A stretch of DNA of 10,312 nt. Source: an uncultured Coriobacteriaceae bacterium. GTDB taxonomy: Bacteria > Actinomycetota > Coriobacteriia > Coriobacteriales > Eggerthellaceae. Below the pieces are notes generated by a model. The model did not search any database. It saw only the letters and a list, made by a program, of their open reading frames with translations, and was not told the origin of the DNA. Positions 1 to 5,038 of this stretch are shown here, piece after piece. The stretch covers positions 1 through 10,312 of the forward strand of contig CADBQL010000023.1 of NCBI GenBank assembly GCA_902796815.1, read 5' to 3'. Every line of letters starts with the position of its first letter. The stretch's first letter is position 1. The translations under genes were made by a program, and so were the position numbers.

Positions 1-156
1 CAAGTAGACGTCCGGAAATCTTTCGCCAACCAAAAACGGGGGGACCAACTCGCGTGCGCGCGCCAAGCTCGCTCCGAACAAAACGGGGCCACGTCCTTCA
101 TCGGCAGCCTGCAGCAACAGCACCTGGAAGGCATCTGAGTGCGTAAGGGTTTTCAT
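1..156 (-). CDS. Hypothetical protein, N-terminal 52 residues (runs off the window)
   Basis: An open reading frame on the minus strand starts at an ATG at 154-156 and is still open at base 1. A GGAG Shine-Dalgarno sequence sits 9 nt upstream of the start (minus strand). The visible protein begins MKTLTHSDAF and continues through a leucine-rich stretch to a segment reading FLVGERFPDVYL. It has no signal peptide or obvious membrane segment in the part seen. I do not recognise the family. It lies 46 nt downstream of the metallopeptidase gene on the same strand, so the two may be co-transcribed. The start and ribosome binding site are convincing; the function is unknown. Confidence 0.6.
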   Translation of the reverse strand, partial: MKTLTHSDAFQVLLLQAADEGRGPVLFGASLARARELVPPFLVGERFPDVYL

Positions 157-169
157 CGCGCTATTCTCC

Positions 170-189
170 GACTCTATACGACTCTATAC
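170..189. repeat. Perfect tandem duplication of a 10-mer
   Basis: The sequence GACTCTATAC occurs twice head to tail in the 46-nt gap between the two minus-strand genes, just upstream of the Shine-Dalgarno of the partial gene. It is probably a simple duplication. No function can be assigned. Confidence 0.6.
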
Positions 190-202
190 TTCAGCTTGAC
201 AA

Positions 203-586
203 CTAAGCATAGCCCATGTCATCGACCTGGTCTTCGTCCATGCCGAAGTAATGGGCGATTTCGTGGATGACGGTTTTGCGCACCTCTTCGAGCACATACG
301 AGCGCGACCCGCCCAAGCGCTCATGAGGCCCCTTGAAGATGGTGATCGTATCGGGATAGTCGCCAATGCCATACGAGCCATCACGCTCGTCTATCGATAC
401 GCCATCGTAGAGTCCTAACAGATCGCCCTCATCGGAAAAGAGCCCATCGCCGTCAAAATCCTCTTCCTCCGGCTCGTCGGCGATCATGATCGCAACGTTT
501 TCCAACTCATCCAAAAACTCTTCTGGAATTGAGTCGATCGCATCTTGAACTGCGGATTCGAATTCTTCATCAGTCAACTTCACCAT
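203..586 (-). CDS. Small acidic zincin-type metallopeptidase family protein
   Basis: This 127-residue protein resembles the minimal zinc metallopeptidase family PF06262 (zincin_1, formerly DUF1025). The C-terminal half has the family's strand segment DYPDTITIFKGPHER (residues 77-90) followed by the zinc-site helix VIHEIAHYFGMDEDQ (about 106-120). H108 and H112 would be zinc ligands and E109 the general base. An acidic residue at 117-121 is the probable third ligand. The N-terminal half is strongly acidic, with EPEEEDFDGDG around residues 38-48, which is more acidic than the core fold needs. There is no signal peptide, so it is probably cytosolic. Length matches the family (about 110-135 residues). 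The ATG at 586 has an AAGG upstream. The gene is divergent from alr, with about 70 bases between the starts. Substrates of this family are not established. Confidence 0.85.
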   Translation of the reverse strand: MVKLTDEEFESAVQDAIDSIPEEFLDELENVAIMIADEPEEEDFDGDGLFSDEGDLLGLYDGVSIDERDGSYGIGDYPDTITIFKGPHERLGGSRSYVLEEVRKTVIHEIAHYFGMDEDQVDDMGYA

Positions 587-620
587 AGCAGCCTTTTTCG
601 TCCATATCGTACCGACTTAT

Positions 621-689
621 ACAGGGTACCCGCTTTTTGAGTGCAAGGACAGTCCCATGTGCATTTTTGCAAACGGAGACCGTCCCTGT
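621..689. repeat. Imperfect palindromic element spanning the upstream end of alr
   Basis: The segment is bounded by ACAGGG (621-626) and its complement CCCTGT (684-689). Inside are two short perfect palindromes, GGGTACCC (624-631) and GGACAGTCC (647-655), and a TGCA-T5-TGCA hairpin-like stretch (659-671). It has the look of a dispersed intergenic repeat (REP-like), though only one copy lies in this window. It overlaps the first possible start codon of alr, which bears on the choice of start. Confidence 0.4.
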
Positions 690-1910
690 ATGCGTTGCAG
701 TATCATGAAACGGGGCACCTACAAGAAAAGGATGGCAAACGTGGCATCAACCCTCAAACGGACCTGGGCCGAAATCGACCTCGACGCTCTGGCTCACAAT
801 TATCGGGCGCTCAAAAAACATATCGGCGAAAACGTGAAGTTCATGGGCATCGTCAAAGCCGACGCCTACGGGCACGGATCGGTGCAGGTCAGCCGCTGCC
901 TGCAAGAAGAAGGCGCAGATTACCTGGCTGTTAGCAGCATCGACGAGGCCATGGAGCTACGCACAAACGGCATCGAACTGCCTATCCTCATCCTTGGCCA
1001 CACGCCAAAGGACCAGGTCGATAAGCTCATCGACAACAACATCACCCAAGCGGTCACCTGCGAGGCCAAGGCGATCAACTACTCCGAAGGAGCCTCGCGG
1101 CTCGGGAAAACCCTCAAAGTCCATATCAAGGTGGACACGGGCATGTCGCGATTGGGCTACTTGTGCGAAGGGGACTTCTTCAAAGGCGGCATAGACGGAA
1201 TCGTCCAGGCATGCCGCATGCCGGGACTCGAGGCGGAAGGGATTTTTACGCATTTCTCGATGGCCGACGAGGACGGTGACGAGGCGCTCGCCTACACGCA
1301 GCATCAGTTTAAGCTGTTCGTCGAGGTCATCGAGGCGGTCGAAGATGCCTTGGGCAAAAAATTCGAACTTCGTCATTGCGCGAACACCGGGGCGACGGCG
1401 CGGTTCCCCGAAACCCATCTCGACATGGTACGACCGGGACTTCTGCTGTATGGTTACGGCGATTATGCTCACGAACTGGGCTTAGAGCCGGTGATGTCGC
1501 TCAAGAGCGCCGTGCAGACCATCAAGCACTATCCCGCCGGCACCAAGGTGAGCTATGGCGGCACGTTCACGACCACCGAAAAAACCCGTATGGGCGTGCT
1601 ACCCTACGGCTATGCGGACGGCTTTTTGCGATCGCTTTCGAACAAGGCCGTCGTCATGACGTCCGAAGGCCCCGCGCGCCAATGCGGGCGCATCTGCATG
1701 GACATGAGCATGATCGACTTGACAGGCAAAAAATCGGTCAGCGTCGGTTCCGAAGTCGAGATTTTCGGAAAACACAATCCCGTCGAAGACATGGCCGCCG
1801 CGGCGGGCACCATTCCCTACGAGCTCGTCTGCGCTGTCAGCAAACGCGTGCCGCGCATGTACCTCAAAGGCGGCGAGGTCATTGAGCGCGAACTTTTGCT
1901 TCGACTGTAA
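657..1910 (+). CDS. alr: Alanine racemase, PLP-dependent
   Basis: Alanine racemase interconverts L- and D-alanine with pyridoxal phosphate and supplies D-Ala for peptidoglycan; it is cytosolic and dimeric. Counting from the first ATG, the N-terminal TIM-barrel carries the PLP lysine K67 in the motif VKADAYGHG. K158 in HIKVDTGMSRLG matches the lysine that is carbamylated in Geobacillus Alr, and R165 is also conserved. R259 lies in VRPGLLLYG. The C-terminal beta domain has catalytic Y300 in VSYGGTF and the GRICMDM motif at 344-350. All key residues are present. Family members usually begin just before the TWAEIDLDAL segment, so the first 16-25 residues are unusual. ATG 657 has a good AAGGA (645-649) at 7-nt spacing but lies in a palindromic element. 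ATG 705 and ATG 732 fit homology better but have poor ribosome binding sites. The stop is TAA at 1908-1910. Confidence 0.95.
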   Translation: MCIFANGDRPCMRCSIMKRGTYKKRMANVASTLKRTWAEIDLDALAHNYRALKKHIGENVKFMGIVKADAYGHGSVQVSRCLQEEGADYLAVSSIDEAMELRTNGIELPILILGHTPKDQVDKLIDNNITQAVTCEAKAINYSEGASRLGKTLKVHIKVDTGMSRLGYLCEGDFFKGGIDGIVQACRMPGLEAEGIFTHFSMADEDGDEALAYTQHQFKLFVEVIEAVEDALGKKFELRHCANTGATARFPETHLDMVRPGLLLYGYGDYAHELGLEPVMSLKSAVQTIKHYPAGTKVSYGGTFTTTEKTRMGVLPYGYADGFLRSLSNKAVVMTSEGPARQCGRICMDMSMIDLTGKKSVSVGSEVEIFGKHNPVEDMAAAAGTIPYELVCAVSKRVPRMYLKGGEVIERELLLRL

Positions 1911-1917
1911 ACGCGCG

Positions 1918-2140
1918 GGAAAGGAATCCCGTTTGGAAAAGCCCCTGTTGGGACAGGGGTCATGGGAAAAGGGTCAGATCCCCTTCCCAAAAGGGGCCAT
2001 TTCGGGATGAGCTCTCCCCTCCCGGAAAGGATCTTCCGACCTTGGGAAAGGTCCTCTGTTTCGGGGAGGGCCTTCGTCGGGAGGGGGCTCCGCCCCCGGG
2101 AAGGGGCCCGCTCTCGGGAAGGGGGTCTGACCCCTTTCCC
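1918..2140. repeat. Cluster of G/C-rich palindromes, with one 25-bp hairpin present in both orientations
   Basis: The gap between alr and the fusion gene is packed with hairpins. CCCCTG/CAGGGG pair at 1942-1959, and GGGGGC/GCCCCC pair at 2083-2097 with a 3-nt loop. A stem at 2116-2140 has 11 pairs (one G-T) around the loop CTG. A related hairpin lies at 1964-1988. Read on the opposite strand, the 2116-2140 unit matches the 1964-1988 unit at 23 of 25 positions, so the two are inverted copies. Further GGGAAAGG-like half-motifs lie at about 1918, 2022, 2043 and 2062. None of the stems is followed by a T-run on either strand, so a classical terminator is unlikely. A REP-like array that also blocks read-through or stabilises mRNA ends is more plausible. 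Confidence 0.7.
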
Positions 2141-2166
2141 AAAAACTATCGAAGAAAGGAAACGAC

Positions 2167-3780
2167 GTGGCACAACGCGAACGCATCGTACACTCCATAC
2201 CGCCGACGTTTGATGAGCGCAGCCGTGTGCTCGTGCTTGGCACGATGCCGAGCCCGGCGTCGCGTGAGGCGGGATTCAACTACGGTCATCCGCGCAATCG
2301 TTTTTGGACCGTGATGGCGCAGCTCGCTGGCGAGGCGCTGCCCATCGGAACCGAGCGGCGACGTGATTTTTGCCTGCGCCACCACATCGCGCTGTGGGAC
2401 GTGCTTGCCGAATGCGATATCGAAGGTGCTTCCGACGCGAGCATCTCTAATGCCGTGCCCAATCGACTGACCGACATCACGAAAGCCGCCCCTATTGAGG
2501 CTGTGTTCTGCACGGGAGCTAAGTCGTTCGAGCTATACAACCGCTATTGTGCCGATGAAGTGGGCATTCCCGCCATAAAGTTGCCATCCACGAGCCCCGC
2601 GAACGCCGCATGCTCTACTGAGCGATTGTTGCAAGAGTATGCGGCGATTTTCGAGCACGAGCACCGATTCGAACCGCCAACGCTCGAGGTCGCTGACGTC
2701 GTAGCGCTCGAGCAGACAATCGCCGCTAATGGGACGTCGCTTTTCGAGCTCATGGATCGCGCAGGGCATGCGGTTGCCTGGCGCGTGCAGGGGATTCTGG
2801 AAGAGTTGGAGAAGGGCGCGTATACGAGCGGGCGCAGCGGGTTTTCGGCCGCGGGCGACGGAGTCACAGGGGCGGCTTCGGCCGCGGGCGACGGAGTCGA
2901 GAGGGCGCCTTCGAGCGCGGACGCTGGCTCTCCAGTGGCGGCATCAGCCGCGGGTGCGGACCTCGCTGGAGCGCTTTCGGACGCGGGCTCAAACCTTGCG
3001 GAAACGCCTTCGGCCTCATCAGCCCCCTGCCACTCGGAGGAAGCACCATCAAACCTGGTCACAATCTTGTGCGGAAACGGAAACAATGGCGGAGACGGCT
3101 GGGTGGCCGCTGCCCTCCTAGCCCAGCGTGGCGTGAACGTGGGCATCGTGTGCGCCAAGCTCCCTGAAGCGCTCACCGCGCAGCCCGCCCACGACGCCGC
3201 GATTCGCGCGCTGGCAACGCTCGAAGAACTGGGTTGTCGCATACTCGACGCGGATGGGATTTCGGACGAGTTCGCAAGCCCGAACGCCCACCCGAACTCG
3301 ATTGAAACCGCAAACGTGAACGTGGAAGTCGCCAAGGTCTCCCACCCGGAACCAACCGAATCCATGGGCGCAGACGCGGTTGTCGACGCAAGTTTTTCGC
3401 CCAATGTCCAGAACCACTGGATACGCACGCCATTCGTGCTCGTAGATGACGGCTCGCCCGAATGCCGTCAAGCAGTCGAGCACGCCCTTGCCACATCGCT
3501 CGTGGTTGTCGACGCCATCATGGGCACTGGCGCCGCCAAGGCGCCTCGCTCTCCTTTCCGCGAATGGGTGATCAGCGCAAACGCATTGCGTGAACACCAT
3601 GTAACCCTTGCCGTTGACGTGCCGACCGGCATCGACGCCAATACGGGCGAAGTTGCCGACCCTCACCTTCCCGCCGACGAGACGATTACCATGATTGTAC
3701 GAAAAGCGGGTCTCTTGCCTGACGCCTGCGGCCCCGTAACTGTCGCCCCACTCGCTTACATTGAGCCGTTCGTGAAGTAG
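2167..3780 (+). CDS. Fusion of a DNA-deoxyinosine (hypoxanthine)/uracil glycosylase with an NAD(P)HX epimerase (YjeF_N) domain
   Basis: Residues 1-165 resemble family 6 of the uracil-DNA glycosylase superfamily (hypoxanthine-DNA glycosylase), which removes deaminated bases from DNA. The motifs are GTMPSPAS (25-32), HPRNRFW (41-47), LWDVL (76-80) and STSPAN (141-146). Residues 172-537 resemble the YjeF N-terminal domain (NnrE), which epimerises damaged hydrated NAD(P)H. They include an N-terminal helix with ELMDRAGHAVA (about 194-204), the nucleotide-binding loop GNGNNGGDG (303-311), VVVDAIMGTG (446-455) and AVDVPTGIDA (482-491). The matching dehydratase domain (NnrD/YjeF_C) is absent. Two inserts enlarge the epimerase half: a repeat spacer at 227-296 and a variable stretch at about 362-445. 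The start is GTG with AAAGGA (2155-2160) 6 nt upstream. Both halves deal with chemical damage to nucleotides, a reasonable theme, but a joint function is inference. Confidence 0.88.
   Translation: MAQRERIVHSIPPTFDERSRVLVLGTMPSPASREAGFNYGHPRNRFWTVMAQLAGEALPIGTERRRDFCLRHHIALWDVLAECDIEGASDASISNAVPNRLTDITKAAPIEAVFCTGAKSFELYNRYCADEVGIPAIKLPSTSPANAACSTERLLQEYAAIFEHEHRFEPPTLEVADVVALEQTIAANGTSLFELMDRAGHAVAWRVQGILEELEKGAYTSGRSGFSAAGDGVTGAASAAGDGVERAPSSADAGSPVAASAAGADLAGALSDAGSNLAETPSASSAPCHSEEAPSNLVTILCGNGNNGGDGWVAAALLAQRGVNVGIVCAKLPEALTAQPAHDAAIRALATLEELGCRILDADGISDEFASPNAHPNSIETANVNVEVAKVSHPEPTESMGADAVVDASFSPNVQNHWIRTPFVLVDDGSPECRQAVEHALATSLVVVDAIMGTGAAKAPRSPFREWVISANALREHHVTLAVDVPTGIDANTGEVADPHLPADETITMIVRKAGLLPDACGPVTVAPLAYIEPFVK
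2845..3009 (+). repeat. Coding minisatellite: five 33-bp (11-residue) tandem units
   Basis: Residues 227-281 of the fusion protein form five 11-residue units that share the pattern S-A-A-G-x-x-V/L-x-x-A-A/P. They read SAAGDGVTGAA, SAAGDGVERAP, SSADAGSPVAA, SAAGADLAGAL and SDAGSNLAETP. The first two units share a perfect 22-nt DNA match (2844-2865 and 2877-2898, period 33); the rest have diverged. The spacer falls between the first helix and the first Rossmann strand of the YjeF_N domain, a place where a flexible loop could be tolerated. Copy number could vary between strains. Confidence 0.85.
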
Positions 3781-3807
3781 GACGCGAACCGACTTAGCCC
3801 GCCAGTC

Positions 3808-3885
3808 AATCCACGACTCAACGACGCGATACGATGGTTGGAAGACGCACGCCTTCTGACCTGACATATGAAACCATCGTGGATT
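3808..3885. other. Two overlapping, mutually exclusive hairpins downstream of the fusion gene
   Basis: AATCCACGA (3808-3816) is complementary to TCGTGGATT (3877-3885). ACGATGGTT (3831-3839) is complementary to AACCATCGT (3872-3880). The two right arms share TCGT, so the full stems cannot both form. A smaller GAAG/CTTC stem (3841-3856) nests inside. The position 28 nt after the stop codon suggests a transcript end or attenuator, but no T-run follows directly (a T5 lies at about 3898). Confidence 0.45.
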
Positions 3886-3980
3886 AGGGACCTGCGCTTT
3901 TTCGATTTCGCTGCAGCTGATCATCGGTTCCGCGCTTTCCCAAGAATTGCCGGCGTCATAAATCGGCAAGCGCACATTTT

Positions 3981-4011
3981 CCCAGGAGTTGGCACCACGG
4001 CAACTCCGGGG
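3981..4011. repeat. Hairpin next to the large inverted repeat
   Basis: GGAGTTG (3985-3991) and CAACTCC (4001-4007) are perfect complements around a 9-nt loop. The stem extends through CCC/GGG on the outside with one mismatch. The right arm runs into a degenerate copy of the G-rich motif that builds the following inverted repeat. Confidence 0.55.
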
Positions 4012-4031
4012 GTTCGCGCCGGTCGTAAGCG

Positions 4032-4348
4032 GCGGCCTCGGCAAATTCGGGGGTTCGCATTGATTCGTGCCTGGCGGCTTCGGCAAATTCGGGGGTTCGC
4101 ATTGAAATCACGATTTTTCATGCGTCTGTTTTGGCAAATCGGAGGGTACGCACTGAGTAACCCCCGATTTGCCAAGGGGTGAAAACTATAATCCCAGCTC
4201 AAATGCGTATAGACTTTTCCCAAAAAGTGCGAACCCCCCGATTTGCTATAACAGAGACGCCAAAAGACGCGATTTCGGTGCGAACCCCCCGATTTGCCGA
4301 AGCCGCCAGGCACGAATCAATGCGAACCCCCTAATTTGCCGAAGCCGC
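4032..4348. repeat. Large imperfect inverted repeat (123-nt arms) built from a recurring motif
   Basis: Bases 4032-4154 and 4226-4348 are inverted copies. By eye about 105 of 123 positions match without gaps, and the outer 68 nt match at about 64 positions. Each arm contains two copies of a 42-nt unit whose core is GGCAAATTCGGGGGTTCGCA (starts near 4040 and 4082 on the plus strand, and near 4300 and 4340 on the minus strand). A third motif copy at the inner end (4133-4150) also pairs with an extra inverted copy at 4160-4175, giving a compact inner hairpin. More degenerate copies lie at 3998-4020 and 4359-4410. Because of the symmetry, both strands translate into similar peptides containing RSRQARINANP, which argues against a protein-coding role. 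It could be a palindromic mobile remnant (MITE-like) or a structured RNA. Confidence 0.8.
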
Positions 4349-4585
4349 AGCCCGAACCTGATCGCAACGCCCCAACTCGCCACGACAACCACGCCCGAAT
4401 TGGCGCGAACCCTCTATGAACAACCTCGAGTTCATACGACACCGCATATCAAACGAAGAGGCGCCCGTCTTTCAGCCCCTGCATTTCAACTTGCAATCAA
4501 CCTGAGTTCGCCGAGCCTGCCAAGCCCATTACAGTTTGGATCAGCCCAATTGTGCCGTATTAGGGGGCTTGGCGGCCCCCCGGTC

Positions 4586-4666
4586 CTGCCAAATCTGCCG
4601 AGTCCGCCGAGCATGCCGGGTATGCCAAATCTGCCGAGCCTGCCGAGCCTGCCGAGTCCGCCGAGC
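4586..4666. repeat. Nine tandem 9-bp units, consensus CTGCCGAGC
   Basis: Nine consecutive 9-mers follow the pattern C/A-T/C-G-C-C-G/A-A/G-A/G-N, for example CTGCCGAGC at 4631-4639 and again at 4640-4648. The last unit merges into the perfect palindrome GCCGAGCTCGGC (4660-4671). A GGGGGC/GCCCCC hairpin (4563-4580) precedes the array, and degenerate units appear at about 4510-4527. In one plus-strand frame it would read Leu/Pro-Pro-Ser repeats, but no credible gene surrounds it. Confidence 0.7.
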
Positions 4667-4680
4667 TCGGCAGCAAACAT

Positions 4681-4740
4681 TTCCCAATACTTTGTTAACC
4701 GATATTTACTATATGATATCATTAAAGTTAAACTATGCTG
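4681..4740 (+). promoter_or_regulatory. AT-rich promoter-like patch ahead of the metal ATPase operon
   Basis: This is a markedly AT-rich stretch in GC-rich surroundings, 32-90 nt upstream of the DUF6110-like gene. It has TTGTTA (4692-4697) as a possible -35, with TATGAT (4712-4717, short 14-nt spacing) or TATCAT (4717-4722, 19 nt) as a possible -10. The 10-bp palindrome ATGATATCAT (4713-4722) overlaps both candidates. AAAGT (4724-4728) and ACTTT (4741-4745) form a weak inverted repeat downstream. A repressor site is possible but no known metal-regulator box can be named. Confidence 0.35.
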
Positions 4741-4771
4741 ACTTTAGCGGACGCAAGCGAAAGGAAGGCAC

Positions 4772-5035
4772 ATGCAAAGCGTTACAAAAAACATCTTGTT
4801 CACCGGACTCGGGTTCCTCATCGGCACGGCTGGCTTGAAAGCGGCCACTTCGCAAACGGCGAAAAAAGGCTATGTGCATGCCATGGCTCAAAGCATGAAA
4901 GCCAAGTCAAGTTACGAATCCATGGTCGAACAGGCCAAAGCCGAGTTCGATGACATGAAAGCCGAAGCAGAGTTCATAGCCGTTTCCGACAAAGACGTCG
5001 AAGCAGCACAAGAAGCCGCCGAAACGACTAAATAG
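4772..5035 (+). CDS. DUF6110-like small membrane-anchored protein, partner of the metal ATPase
   Basis: This 87-residue protein has one hydrophobic N-terminal segment (about residues 7-25, ILFTGLGFLIGTAGLKA) and a charged, probably helical tail. It matches what I recall of the DUF6110 family, short proteins encoded directly upstream of HMA-type P-type ATPases in Coriobacteriia and Firmicutes. The AKKGYVHA segment after the membrane anchor is characteristic. The tail (residues 45-87) is rich in Ala, Glu, Lys and Asp and may form a coiled coil. It has no Cys or His cluster that would suggest direct metal binding. The AAGGA at 4761-4765 sits 6 nt before the ATG. Only 3 nt separate its stop from the ATPase start, so translational coupling is likely. 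Function is unknown; a role as an accessory or stabilising subunit is inference. Confidence 0.85.
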   Translation: MQSVTKNILFTGLGFLIGTAGLKAATSQTAKKGYVHAMAQSMKAKSSYESMVEQAKAEFDDMKAEAEFIAVSDKDVEAAQEAAETTK

Positions 5036-5038
5036 CCC

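Larger units (their letters stand above)
3781..4771. other. Long intergenic region without a convincing gene, rich in inverted and tandem repeats
   Basis: About 990 bases separate the fusion gene from the metal-ATPase operon. From left to right it holds overlapping hairpins (3808-3885), a GGAGTTG/CAACTCC hairpin (3981-4011), a large inverted repeat (4032-4348) and degenerate further copies of the same motif to about 4410. Then come a GGGGGC/GCCCCC hairpin (4563-4580), a 9-bp tandem array (4586-4666) and an AT-rich promoter-like patch (4681-4740). Open frames across it on both strands encode only repeat-derived Arg/Pro/Asn-rich peptides and look non-coding. Confidence 0.7.

Noticed and set aside
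957..1472. Minus-strand frame inside alr
   Set aside because: alr has full motif support on the other strand; this frame has no recognisable features.
2116..2140. Classical rho-independent terminator of alr
   Set aside because: The stem is strong but is followed by A5 on the plus strand and has no T-run on the other strand; the unit recurs inverted nearby, which fits a REP-like repeat better.
2544..3428. Minus-strand frame of 294 codons
   Set aside because: It is antisense to the fusion gene and rich in Ser/Ala/Pro, as expected for the complement of the Ala/Gly repeats and GC-rich coding sequence.
3118..4086. Minus-strand frame of 322 codons
   Set aside because: It lies mostly antisense to the epimerase domain, shows no recognisable domain, and its start lies in the repeat region.
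3921..4313. Minus-strand frame of 130 codons across the inverted repeat
   Set aside because: It reads nearly the same peptide as the plus strand because of the palindrome, so the open frame is a by-product of symmetry.
4032..4348. CRISPR array
   Set aside because: The repeats occur in both orientations with only two per arm, the intervening DNA is itself repeated rather than unique, and there are no cas genes nearby.
4169..4741. Plus-strand frame of 190 codons across the repeat region
   Set aside because: Its sequence is repeat-derived (Arg/Asn/Pro-rich, then Leu-Pro-Ser units), it crosses the inverted repeat, 9-bp array and promoter patch, and it has no homology I recognise.
4735..4953. 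Alternative plus-strand frame overlapping the DUF6110-like gene
   Set aside because: It is out of frame with a well-supported gene that has its own Shine-Dalgarno, and it has no recognisable protein features.
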